Shown here: positions 25,394 to 33,619 of the stretch, in pieces
How the letters are laid out: each line of letters opens with the position of its first letter
Position numbering within the stretch: the first letter of the stretch is position 1
Assembly (NCBI RefSeq): GCF_011189575.1
Contig: NZ_PUJW01000003.1
Coordinates: forward strand, 1 to 64,000
DNA length: 64,000 nt
Reading direction: 5' to 3'
Source of the DNA: Photorhabdus cinerea
GTDB taxonomy: Bacteria; Pseudomonadota; Gammaproteobacteria; Enterobacterales; Enterobacteriaceae
Made by a program: the position numbers and the translations under genes
The notes under the pieces: model-generated
What the model was told of the DNA's origin: nothing
Database searches by the model: none
The model's input: the letters and a program-made list of their open reading frames with translations, nothing else

Positions 25394-26391
25394 GCCGTAT
25401 GAAGTCCCCAGGATTAGGGATAGCATTTCTTTGTCTATTACTCTCTGGGTTAGCTATTGGCTCTGCCAATATGGGTGCATTATCACTATCTTTTAAGACA
25501 TTGTGGGAAGCATCTATCAGTGATCCTCAATGGCAAATCTGGCTAAACATCAGATTGCCAAGAGTATTATTAGCGATACTGGTTGGCTGTGCTTTAGCGG
25601 CTTCCGGTGCTGTGATGCAAGGACTATTTCGTAACCCATTAGCAGATCCTAGCTTACTCGGTATCAGCAGCGGTGCTGCACTGATGGTTGCCGTGGTCAT
25701 TGTTCTGCCATTTAGCCTACCATCTGCAATTGCTGTATACGGGCATATTATTGCGGCCTTTATTGGTAGCATATTAATTTCATTACTGATTTTTTCACTG
25801 AATAAATATAGCTACGGAAATCTGGCTCGTTTATTGTTAGCCGGGATTGCCATCAATGCACTCTGTATGTCTGCTATTGGTGTCCTAAGCTATGTCAGTG
25901 ACGATCAACAATTACGGCAATTCTCTTTATGGATGATGGGTTCCCTTAGCCAAATAGAATGGCCGACTCTGGCAATTGCTGCTTCTTTGATTATTCCAAC
26001 CACCATCCTAACTTTCAGTCAGGCACGTAAACTGAATCTGCTGCAACTAGGAGATGAAGAAGCCCACTATCTTGGTATTAATGTCCAGCGCACTAAATTC
26101 CAGTTATTGCTACTCAGCGCTCTACTTATTGGTAGTGCCGTTGCATTAAGTGGTGTCATTGGATTTATCGGGTTGGTTATTCCACATCTGATCAGAATGC
26201 AGTTTGGTGGTGATCATAATTGGCTGCTTCCCGGTGCTACGTTGGGTGGCGCTTCCCTTCTGCTCACCGCAGATACACTAGCAAGAACATTGGTTTCCCC
26301 AGCAGAAATGCCCGTTGGCCTAATCACTGGTTTAATCGGCGGTCCATATTTCTTATGGTTGATACTCAAACAGCCAGGGAGCCGCACATAA
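25390..26391 (+). CDS. hmuU: Hemin ABC transporter permease HmuU
   Basis: A 333-residue FecCD/BtuC-type permease with about ten hydrophobic segments. It shows the typical NPLADPSLLGISSGAAL segment and the conserved GVIGFIGLVIPHLIR coupling region for the ATPase. It forms the inner-membrane channel with HmuV. Confidence 0.93.
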   Translation: MSRMKSPGLGIAFLCLLLSGLAIGSANMGALSLSFKTLWEASISDPQWQIWLNIRLPRVLLAILVGCALAASGAVMQGLFRNPLADPSLLGISSGAALMVAVVIVLPFSLPSAIAVYGHIIAAFIGSILISLLIFSLNKYSYGNLARLLLAGIAINALCMSAIGVLSYVSDDQQLRQFSLWMMGSLSQIEWPTLAIAASLIIPTTILTFSQARKLNLLQLGDEEAHYLGINVQRTKFQLLLLSALLIGSAVALSGVIGFIGLVIPHLIRMQFGGDHNWLLPGATLGGASLLLTADTLARTLVSPAEMPVGLITGLIGGPYFLWLILKQPGSRT

Positions 26392-27185
26392 TGGATACAA
26401 TAAGAAATAATATTTTTCTACAAGCGGAAAATCTGAGTTATTCAATTAGTCATCAGAAAATAATTGATAATGTTTCGCTCTCTGTGAATAAAGGCGAGGT
26501 TATCGCCATTATCGGACCAAATGGTGCTGGGAAATCCACATTATTGCGGCTATTAACGGGATACATGAAGCCTGAATATGGGCAATGTTATTTGCATGGA
26601 ATACCTATTGAGCAATGGCCAGCTCAACAGTTAGCTCGAACCCGTGCTGTCATGCGTCAATACAGTTCACTCTCCTTCCCCTTTAGTGTGGAAGAGGTTA
26701 TTGCTATGGGACGCTCCCCTCATGGTAATCATCATAAACAAATAGCAATTGATACGGTTATTAAGCAAACAGATTGCCAGGAGTTACGCCACCGCGACTA
26801 TCGACAATTATCCGGAGGTGAACAACAAAGAGTACAATTAGCTCGTGTACTTGCTCAGCTCTGGCATTCAACACCAACAGAGTGTTGTTTATTTCTCGAT
26901 GAACCGACATCAGCTTTGGATCTCTACCACCAGCAGCATACGTTACGTCTGCTTTATCGGCTGACTCGGGAACAACCCATGGCCATGTGCTGCGTTCTGC
27001 ATGATCTAAATCTCGCCGCTCTCTATGCCGATAAAATATTTCTGTTACATAAAGGAGAGCTGGTCGCAGCAGGCACACCAGAAGATGTGCTGAGTGATAA
27101 GATTCTAAGGAAATGGTATCAAGCCGATCTGGGTATCACCCGCCATCCTGAAACCCAGCAGCCTCAGATTTATCTGAGGCAATAA
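26391..27185 (+). CDS. hmuV: Hemin ABC transporter ATPase HmuV
   Basis: 264 residues. Walker A GPNGAGKST, signature LSGGEQQRV, Walker B CCLFLDEPTSALD and the H-loop His in VLHDLN are all present. The ATG at 26391 shares one base with the hmuU stop codon (TAATG). A longer in-frame opening from 26220 runs inside hmuU and is ignored. Last gene of the operon. Confidence 0.94.
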   Translation: MDTIRNNIFLQAENLSYSISHQKIIDNVSLSVNKGEVIAIIGPNGAGKSTLLRLLTGYMKPEYGQCYLHGIPIEQWPAQQLARTRAVMRQYSSLSFPFSVEEVIAMGRSPHGNHHKQIAIDTVIKQTDCQELRHRDYRQLSGGEQQRVQLARVLAQLWHSTPTECCLFLDEPTSALDLYHQQHTLRLLYRLTREQPMAMCCVLHDLNLAALYADKIFLLHKGELVAAGTPEDVLSDKILRKWYQADLGITRHPETQQPQIYLRQ

Positions 27186-27198
27186 CAACAAAAGCTAA

Positions 27199-27237
27199 CA
27201 GGCAAATTATTTCCGTAATTTGCCTGCCTTATTTTTC
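27199..27237. terminator. Bidirectional terminator between hmuV and the membrane protein gene
   Basis: CAGGCAAATTA (27199-27209) pairs with TAATTTGCCTG (27216-27226), followed by a T-rich run on the plus strand. It lies between two convergent genes. Confidence 0.8.
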
Positions 27238-27245
27238 CACTTATT

Positions 27246-27860
27246 CTACTTACGAAGCTTTATTGCATCAGGTAGATACCAGAAAGTTGAAATCAGGCAC
27301 AAGCAATAACCCAAAAGCTCACACCCTTCTTCAACCATATTTTTTGCAGTGCGATCAAAATGTTCCTGCATTAAACCTTGCCATAACTCCCCCATACCAA
27401 ACAGGCGGGAAAAAACTAACACACACAAAATACCCGCAGCCATCATGCCGTAACTTTGATGACGAGCAAAATGAGCAAGCCCAACTAACGTATCCTTACC
27501 TCTGCGAACAGCATAAAAAATACAAATCAACGCCAATGGAATGGCTATCCACGCCCAAGCACCATGAAATATTTCATCAAATATGGAATCCAGTTCTCTT
27601 ATCAACAAACAGGCAAAAAAACCAGATATCAAAATTAAGGCAGGACGTAATTTGCTATTCTTCCTTGCTTCCCGAAGAAATACAGCAGAAATAACAAACA
27701 GTATACTCTCCTGAGAAATTTCAGTTAATGAATTCTCCTTCACTGCATTCTGCAAATAGATAATATCGATAAAAAGTAAGCCTATTACTATGGACAAGAT
27801 CAGAGCATACAGGATGAAAAATACCAATTTTTTAGCTAAAAAGGCCAAATCCGATTGCAT
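27246..27860 (-). CDS. Uncharacterised polytopic membrane protein
   Basis: 204 residues with about six hydrophobic segments (roughly 11-33, 48-62, 70-86, 98-114, 135-153, 182-197). Charged pairs lie close to membrane segments: RELDSIFDEIF about 89-99 and MVEEGCELLGY about 170-180. The second resembles motifs of several small membrane proteins without naming a family. ATG at 27860 has a perfect GGAGG Shine-Dalgarno. It is divergent from the AraC-type gene, and a strong Fur palindrome lies between them. I do not recognise its function; an iron-linked role is only suggested by the Fur site. Confidence 0.75.
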   Translation of the reverse strand: MQSDLAFLAKKLVFFILYALILSIVIGLLFIDIIYLQNAVKENSLTEISQESILFVISAVFLREARKNSKLRPALILISGFFACLLIRELDSIFDEIFHGAWAWIAIPLALICIFYAVRRGKDTLVGLAHFARHQSYGMMAAGILCVLVFSRLFGMGELWQGLMQEHFDRTAKNMVEEGCELLGYCLCLISTFWYLPDAIKLRK

Positions 27861-27965
27861 TACAACCTCCTTTAAATTGAACGACGAGCGATGATACTAA
27901 TTTAAATAAATTGATGGAGAGCATTTGATGCTACTTATTATTAAAATGAAGAAAATCTTTATAAA

Positions 27966-27980
27966 TGATAATAATTATCA
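27966..27980. promoter_or_regulatory. Perfect 7-1-7 Fur palindrome in divergent promoter region
   Basis: TGATAATAATTATCA matches the Fur core TGATAATnATTATCA at all 14 defined positions. It is 106 nt upstream of the membrane protein gene and 143 nt upstream of the AraC-type gene, so it could control either or both. Confidence 0.75.
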
Positions 27981-28122
27981 ATTATAAATAGCATTTTTTG
28001 CCTATCGATATTTTCAATTTATCTTAAAATACACCTATTAATAACTTACGTTATTATCATTATGAAAATAACTAACAGACTCTAATATTTTAGCAACTAG
28101 CCCACCTTAGTGGGAGGTGAAA

Positions 28123-28485
28123 ATGTCAGAAATTGTAGTAAACGATATTATCAGGTGGCTTGAAACTCAGCTTCAATGTAATGAAGGTATAAAAATAGAT
28201 ACCATTGCTGACAAAAGCGGTTATTCAAAGTGGCACCTGCAAAGAGTGTTTAAAGAGGTAAAAGGCTGTACTTTAGGTGAATACGTTCGCAAACGGCGTT
28301 TACATGAGGCAGCAAGATCTCTGCGTGAAGGAAACCTACCGATCCTTGATATTGCCTTACAGTATGGTTTTAGTTCTCAGGCAACATTTACCCGAATCTT
28401 CAAAAAGCACTTTAATACCACACCTGCCAAATTCAGAGAGAATGGTAACCTACCTGAATTCAAGTACTTCTTAGGTTATGAGTGA
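28123..28485 (+). CDS. AraC/XylS-family transcriptional regulator, MarA/SoxS/RamA-like single domain
   Basis: About 120 residues consisting only of the two-HTH DNA-binding domain. The first helix-turn-helix is around IDTIADKSGYSKWHLQRVF, the second around LDIALQYGFSSQATFTRIFK, followed by the family pattern TPAKFREN. With no ligand-binding domain it should act through its abundance, as MarA, SoxS and RamA do. ATG at 28123 has GGGAGG 5 nt upstream; a GTG two codons earlier overlaps that element. The perfect Fur palindrome upstream suggests iron-responsive expression (inference). Confidence 0.88.
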   Translation: MSEIVVNDIIRWLETQLQCNEGIKIDTIADKSGYSKWHLQRVFKEVKGCTLGEYVRKRRLHEAARSLREGNLPILDIALQYGFSSQATFTRIFKKHFNTTPAKFRENGNLPEFKYFLGYE

Positions 28486-28523
28486 TAATCGATTTCCTAA
28501 TAACTTTATTGGCAGTATTCTCT

Positions 28524-28557
28524 AATGGTCAATAGTTTATTGACCATTATTTTCTTA
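28524..28557 (+). terminator. Terminator of the AraC-type gene
   Basis: AATGGTCAAT (28524-28533) pairs perfectly with ATTGACCATT (28539-28548), loop of 5, then ATTTTCTT. Confidence 0.85.
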
Positions 28558-28585
28558 TGCTATCTGAACTAATTCCCCCCTTACA

Positions 28586-28776
28586 ATGAAGCAAAAACCA
28601 GATAAGAATTTCCCAAACAGCTATTGGCTAGTCCCAGTTTATTTCCTGGAAATGGAGAACAGATTTCCATAAATCTTCCAGAACAATTACTACATGTACC
28701 AGCATAAGTGATTCCGGATAACAATTTTATAAAATGGCAAAAAAACCATCCAGCTTTATTAACCCAAGATGAATAA
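28586..28776 (+). pseudogene. Small frameshifted pseudogene, family unknown
   Basis: Three consecutive peptide-like stretches join if one -1 frameshift near 28645 and one in-frame TAA are allowed: MKQKPDKNFPNSYWLVPVYF, then GEQISINLPEQLLHVPA, then after the stop VIPDNNFIKWQKNHPALL ending QDE. The last two are in the same frame. Together they describe a decayed protein of about 64 residues. I do not recognise the parent family. Confidence 0.5.
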
Positions 28777-29159
28777 AACAATTAATATAATTTAAAAACA
28801 AAAACATTTTCATACAATTCATAACCATAATATACAGTATTTTTTATTCAATCAGTAGGATCATTTTCACTCTCAGCAGGCAGATAAAAAACAATCGGAA
28901 ATATTAAAACACTGTTCCTAAAGTTCAATGAATTTTCAGTTATTAAAGAAGTAAAAACCCTGAAAAACCAAATATCAGGGTTTTATTTAGAATTAATTAC
29001 GATTCACTATTTATCCCAATAAACGTTATTTTTCATAAATCTTGAGCACTGCCCAAGTTTAAAATGGAAAAGAAAATAACATAATAAGATAGACTTTTAA
29101 TACCTTTAACGTGAATAATGTTTTCTATAGGAATTCTCACTCCTATAATATCTTACCTA
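28777..29159. other. AT-rich intergenic region
   Basis: No credible gene. A short inverted repeat, AAAAACCCTGA and TATCAGGGTTTTA around 28955-28986, could form a terminator-like hairpin, but nothing upstream clearly needs it. Confidence 0.35.
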
Positions 29160-29549
29160 TCATCCCCCACTTCCACCACTTCCTCCACCACTTCCTCCAC
29201 TACTTCCTCCACCACTTCCTCCGCCACTTCCTCCTCCACTTCCCTTATCCTCTTTAATTAATACACCGTTGATATATCCATGTTTATTATATTCATACCC
29301 GGTAGTTCTAAGAGTGACCTTTTTTGAACTAAGGTGTGCAAGAAGCAAAGTTATTAGACTACCATTTCCCTGATAACCCCCGTTAGAGTTATCCAGCAAA
29401 AAATCCCGTGAAGCACCTTTGTCATCAATAATGACTACATGCACATTGTTTCTGGCTATTTCCGGAGCAATTTGAATGGAGGACACAGTTACATTAGAAA
29501 TCGACACATTAGGGGAAACTATGTCATTAGAATTATTTTGATCAATCAT
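29160..29549 (-). CDS. Small protein with C-terminal Gly/Ser repeat tail, function unknown
   Basis: 129 residues. Residues 1-102 look like a small beta-rich domain (alternating hydrophobics in VSISNVTVSSIQIAP and VHVVIIDDKG, then LITLLLAHLSSKKVTLRTTG and YINGVLI). Residues 103-129 contain only Gly and Ser, mostly GGGS and GGS units. At the DNA level the tail is a 12-bp repeat. There is no signal peptide. ATG at 29549 has AAGGAA upstream. I do not recognise a family. The final LL..L...KKVTL...G.....INGV pattern resembles small secreted beta-barrel proteins, but that is only an impression. It lies alone, upstream of an exporter locus. Confidence 0.7.
   Translation of the reverse strand: MIDQNNSNDIVSPNVSISNVTVSSIQIAPEIARNNVHVVIIDDKGASRDFLLDNSNGGYQGNGSLITLLLAHLSSKKVTLRTTGYEYNKHGYINGVLIKEDKGSGGGSGGGSGGGSSGGSGGGSGGSGG
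29163..29246. repeat. 12-bp tandem repeats encoding the Gly/Ser tail
   Basis: Imperfect copies of the 12-mer CTTCCTCCACCA and variants run head to tail within the 3' end of the gene. The unit is a multiple of three, so copy-number change would lengthen or shorten the tail without a frameshift. Confidence 0.75.
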
Positions 29550-29986
29550 AATATATTATTCCTTATAAAATTGGGTTCATACCAAGTTACGAATATAGAA
29601 ATTTATATTACACCAAAAAACTCAACTAATTTATCAACATCCATATTAAACCATCATAATCCATAAACTTATAAGATATAAAAAACTTTACAACTTTAAA
29701 AATAGTTTATAACCATTAATTCGTCAATAAAATACCAAAGAAAATCAAACTAAAAAGAATAAACATTTAATATTAATTTATAACAACAAATTAAATTACT
29801 GTATGTTTTTTTATTTTTAACTTAGTGCTGACACATATCATATATTGTATTACCTACACATAACATTATAATAAACAAAAAACCTCCTAATAATAATCAC
29901 TAATAATTATATAATTCATCAGAAACTAAAAAAATAACCAGCTAATATTTAACTAAATATCAGTTCAATAAAAACAATAAAAACAA
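29550..29986. other. Very AT-rich intergenic region
   Basis: About 440 bases without ORF or RNA gene. The composition is lower in G+C than the surrounding backbone genes, consistent with acquired DNA. Confidence 0.4.
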
Positions 29987-30025
29987 AATGAGCCAGATAT
30001 CTCTAATAAAATAATCTGACTCATT
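29969..30025 (-). terminator. Terminator of the small exported protein gene
   Basis: On the minus strand an imperfect stem (AATGAGTCAGATTAT with ATATCTGGCTCATT) is followed by TTTTGTTTTTATTG. It starts just after the stop codon at 30031. Confidence 0.7.
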
Positions 30026-30030
30026 GTTCA

Positions 30031-30486
30031 TTACTTCATAGTGAATTCAACTGACCATTCGTAAGTCACAAAGTTAGTAAAAGTGATGGTCGCATTGCAA
30101 ATGGCACCACCGCTCGGAGTTGCCCCCTTATTCCACTTAGGCAATTTAACACCATTGACATATGTATTAACGAAAGTAGTCGAAAAAACACAAGTCTTAT
30201 TTCCAATTTTATATCGTACAATCGCATAATTTCCATCAGGTGAAATCGGGCTTTGAACCTGATAATAATCGAAACCTCCTTGCTCTACCCTAACCTTGGG
30301 CTTGGATAATGCATTTACGTATGTACTGACTTCATTATTAGTAACGATGGTATAAACAGCATCAGCGCTACCCGGCGCACCGAGATGCTTAAATGTAACT
30401 GTTACGGCTGGTCCTGCATGAGCAATACCCGCAGCAGCTAAGGAAGCAGTTGCAAACAGGGCCAACAACGATTTACGTACTAACAT
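30031..30486 (-). CDS. Small Sec-exported protein of unknown function
   Basis: 151 residues. A clear signal peptide (basic MLVRK, hydrophobic core, cleavage after AGIAHA at about 24) is followed by about 127 mature residues rich in Val, Thr, Tyr and Asn, suggesting an all-beta fold. Two Cys in the mature part (NKTCVFS and GAICNAT) could form a disulfide in the periplasm or outside. No catalytic motif is seen. It has its own terminator and lies next to the TolC/MacAB-like operon on the same strand, downstream of it by 388 nt. Function not recognised. Confidence 0.75.
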   Translation of the reverse strand: MLVRKSLLALFATASLAAAGIAHAGPAVTVTFKHLGAPGSADAVYTIVTNNEVSTYVNALSKPKVRVEQGGFDYYQVQSPISPDGNYAIVRYKIGNKTCVFSTTFVNTYVNGVKLPKWNKGATPSGGAICNATITFTNFVTYEWSVEFTMK

Positions 30487-30873
30487 TTAGATATTTTCCT
30501 TATGTTGTTTAGAATGGCTTACTGCATTTTGATACAACTTTTTCTTCTACAAGATCACTTAGAACACGATATATGTGCCAACCTCATAAAGCGAATTTCC
30601 GCTTTATATATTTATAATATAGACTACTTTAATCAGAATTTATTCAGATAGGGAAAATATTGAGGTAAATAGATAGGAATTATTTCATGGGAAAATTAAA
30701 TCTTCCCAATGAATATTAATATTCACTTGTAGCGACAGCCAAAATTTAAATTTTAGCAGTGTAAATATATCAAAGTAAATTAGTTGCAACGAACCGTTTT
30801 AATATACAAAATTTTAATATAAACAATGGTACCAAAACTGGATTACCCATACACCATTAGGCCAAATCAGTCA
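30487..30873. other. Intergenic region downstream of the exporter operon
   Basis: About 390 AT-rich bases that must hold the promoter of the small exported protein gene at its left end. No gene is seen. Confidence 0.4.
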
Positions 30874-32148
30874 TTATTGCACAGGAATTTCAACATAGCC
30901 TGCCTCCAGCCCGATTACTTCTACCCCCTGAGGAACAGCATATCCTGGCGTCACCGTAATCTGTTGCACTGGATCGTGTAATTCTCGCCGATAGATAACA
31001 AAAGTCTGCCCGTCAGGACCTGTTCGTAATGCATTAGTTGGCACCGCCAAGCCATGTTCATTGCGATACGTGACAATAGCCAGTTTTGCACTCATATTCA
31101 GACGAACTCGCTGTCGTTGTTCAGGTGTTAATGGATCAATCGCGACCAACACATCATAAGTTACACCAGCCCCCTGAGATTCTGTTGAACTCCCCTGTAC
31201 GCCAATCGTCTTAATCTGCCCTTGCAAGGACAACCCAGCAAAACCATCTCCTGTGATCTGAACCGGCATTCCTTCATATAATTGATGTAGATCCGCCTCT
31301 TCAATGCGCGCCACCGCCTGAACTTGCTCCAAATTGATTATGCCAAAAAGCGGTGCTCCCTGAGTTACCCGTGTCCCTTTTTGAATAGATAACGTTTTGT
31401 CTGATTCGGTGACAAGAGGACGAACAACAATTCCATCAAAAGGCGAAACTAATTCCCGTTGAGCCTGCTGGGCTTGCAGCGCTTGATAACGCGCTTGAGC
31501 ATTCGACAATTCCATATCAGCAATCTGCCGATACTCACCTGTGCCTTTGTCCAGCGTAGCCTGTAATTCCGCCTTAGCCGCAGCAAGATCGAGCCGTTGA
31601 ACTTTGACCTGCTGTTCCAGTGTATCAACCTCCATACGGGCAACGATGCCACGTTCAAACAAAACGCGAGTATCAATTAGTTTACGTTCAGTATCGCTCA
31701 GGCTTAGCTGGGCATTGGTCAAAGTCCTGCGTGCTCTGGCAACATCCTGGCTGTTTTTCCAATCCGCCAGATCTTGTACCGCTCGCTGGGCTTTCAGCAG
31801 TTCTGTAAGTGCCTGTCGCAACTGGATATCCAGTTGTGCAGTATCAAGGTGCAATAATGGTTGCCCACGTTTAACTCGCTGACCTTCTACCACCACCACC
31901 TCGGCGATAATTCCGTCGAACGGCGCAGTAATAGTCAAGCTGATGGCGGCCTGAATGCGGCCAACTAACCCAAGATGATTTTCTAATAGTTGAGGTTCAA
32001 CGCGTACCCATTGCTCTGGTAATGATGTATCGGTTGAAGAAGGAGAGAGAACATAAGCAATAGTTGCCCCAGCAATTAGCATAACAGCGAATGCCACGAG
32101 CCAATAAATTTTATATCTGAAACGAACAAGTGCCCTGATTTTAGTCAT
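30874..32148 (-). CDS. Periplasmic adaptor (HlyD/MacA-like membrane fusion protein) of ABC exporter
   Basis: 424 residues: one N-terminal membrane anchor (about 13-34), a biotinyl-lipoyl-like half-motif (GIIAEVVVVEGQRVKRGQPLLHLD), a long alpha-hairpin coiled coil (about 115-215, rich in Ala, Gln, Leu), a second lipoyl half (SPFDGIVVRPLV) and beta-barrel domains. This is the RND/MacA type of adaptor that bridges an inner-membrane ABC permease and a TolC channel. Start ATG at 32148 overlaps the stop of the outer-membrane gene by 8 nt; an upstream extension to 32211 lies inside that gene. Fourth and last gene of the exporter operon. Confidence 0.88.
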   Translation of the reverse strand: MTKIRALVRFRYKIYWLVAFAVMLIAGATIAYVLSPSSTDTSLPEQWVRVEPQLLENHLGLVGRIQAAISLTITAPFDGIIAEVVVVEGQRVKRGQPLLHLDTAQLDIQLRQALTELLKAQRAVQDLADWKNSQDVARARRTLTNAQLSLSDTERKLIDTRVLFERGIVARMEVDTLEQQVKVQRLDLAAAKAELQATLDKGTGEYRQIADMELSNAQARYQALQAQQAQRELVSPFDGIVVRPLVTESDKTLSIQKGTRVTQGAPLFGIINLEQVQAVARIEEADLHQLYEGMPVQITGDGFAGLSLQGQIKTIGVQGSSTESQGAGVTYDVLVAIDPLTPEQRQRVRLNMSAKLAIVTYRNEHGLAVPTNALRTGPDGQTFVIYRRELHDPVQQITVTPGYAVPQGVEVIGLEAGYVEIPVQ

Positions 32149-33619
32149 TAAGTGCAATATCCCAACTCCCCAGAGTGGTACCGAGTGTTTCATCCAACTC
32201 CGCCTGTGCATTTAGATAAGCAATCAATGCATTAAGACGAACATTCTCGGCGTTGCGCAGATCAGTTTCAAAGCTTAATACCTGAAAGTTGCTGGAACGG
32301 CCCACCGTTAATTTTTCACGTTCAATCTCCAGCTTACGTCGGGACAGATCCAAAGCACGCTGTGCTATCTCGTATTGACGCCAGCGCGTACCAATATCGC
32401 GTACCGCATTACCCACATCACGCTCCAGTGACTGTTTTGCTTCAGTAAGACGGATATCCTGATTCTGAACATCAACCTGCGCCCGTACTTCCGCCTGGCG
32501 CTGGCTCAAATCCCCTATAGGTATCTCCACCTGGATACCCGCGTAATTTTCCCAATTACGGGAGCTATTTGATCCTGTTCGATCACGAACCTGATTGGCC
32601 CTACCGACCAAAGAAACATCCCATAAGCGATCATTACGAGCAACTATCAAGTTTATCGCTGCCTGTTCTACAGTAATCAATTGGGTGAGGTATGATGGTT
32701 GATGTTCTTGTGCCAAATGTTGTGCCTGGAGGAGATTGATATCTATGTGTTTAGCCTCCAATCTGTCAGTTGCCTTTACTTGAGTTTGCAAGTCTAAAGC
32801 AAGTAAACGTAGTAACTCTAAGCGACTGGTATCCAGTTGATTGGCTGCTTCCTCAGCAGCCAATTCCTGCATGGCAACATCAGCCTCAGTCTGGACAATT
32901 TCAAAGGCTGCCATTCTGCCCGCAGCAATCATGGCTTTGTTCACTTCCAGCAATTGGCGCGACCGTTCCAGAGCATCACGCGCAATTTGCAATTGTTCTT
33001 GAGCACGCAGCAATTCACGGTAAGCCATAATAACCTGTGTGATCGTCTGGGATACGGTCGCTTTCAGGTTCAAACGATTTATCTGCTCCATCATTTGGGC
33101 AATACGTACAGGTGCTGTCGCCACATCTTTGCCAGCACCTTTCAGCAGAGGCTGAATGACAGAGAAGGAAACGCCATCATTACGATTATGACCAGCATTG
33201 TTTGCCCATGTCGTTCGGCTCGTCCATGACAAACTAAACTGGGTGCCATATTCTCCAAACATTGTAGATGTAGGCACAATCTCACTCTGGCGGTAACGAT
33301 CATCTTGATTACGGGCAACAGCATAACGACTATTGAGTAACAACTTGGGCGTAAAACGATCCTCCGCAACCCGCAAATCAAATTTCTGGGCAATGCGATC
33401 CAAATAAGCACTGCGGATAGAACGATTGTTTCGTAATCCCAAATAGATCGCATCACCGAGCGTTATATCAATAGCCTGTTGACTAAGAGAAATTGTACTT
33501 GTTACAGGCATAGTTGCCTGTGACGGAACCAGCTGCTCCGCTAAGACCAGCTTCACAGACAAGACTATTACCAGTCCAATGATGGTACCAATAATACGTA
33601 GAAAAATTTGGCTAATCAT
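32141..33619 (-). CDS. TolC-family outer-membrane efflux protein
   Basis: About 492 residues. Signal peptide about 1-27 (ends LVLA), then two repeated OEP domains with long coiled helices (for example IARDALERSRQLLEVNKAMI and EREKLTVGRSSNFQVLSFET) typical of the TolC tunnel. It supplies the exit duct of the tripartite exporter. ATG 33619 (or GTG 33622) overlaps the permease stop codon. Having a dedicated TolC inside the operon suggests the exporter does not rely on the housekeeping TolC. Confidence 0.88.
   Translation of the reverse strand: MISQIFLRIIGTIIGLVIVLSVKLVLAEQLVPSQATMPVTSTISLSQQAIDITLGDAIYLGLRNNRSIRSAYLDRIAQKFDLRVAEDRFTPKLLLNSRYAVARNQDDRYRQSEIVPTSTMFGEYGTQFSLSWTSRTTWANNAGHNRNDGVSFSVIQPLLKGAGKDVATAPVRIAQMMEQINRLNLKATVSQTITQVIMAYRELLRAQEQLQIARDALERSRQLLEVNKAMIAAGRMAAFEIVQTEADVAMQELAAEEAANQLDTSRLELLRLLALDLQTQVKATDRLEAKHIDINLLQAQHLAQEHQPSYLTQLITVEQAAINLIVARNDRLWDVSLVGRANQVRDRTGSNSSRNWENYAGIQVEIPIGDLSQRQAEVRAQVDVQNQDIRLTEAKQSLERDVGNAVRDIGTRWRQYEIAQRALDLSRRKLEIEREKLTVGRSSNFQVLSFETDLRNAENVRLNALIAYLNAQAELDETLGTTLGSWDIALND

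Noticed and set aside
27263..27694. 143-codon plus-strand ORF opposite the membrane protein gene
   Set aside because: The minus-strand frame has a perfect GGAGG ribosome binding site and clear membrane helices; the plus frame has neither.
29163..29246. CRISPR-like repeat
   Set aside because: The 12-bp units are directly tandem without spacers and lie in a reading frame coding for Gly/Ser.
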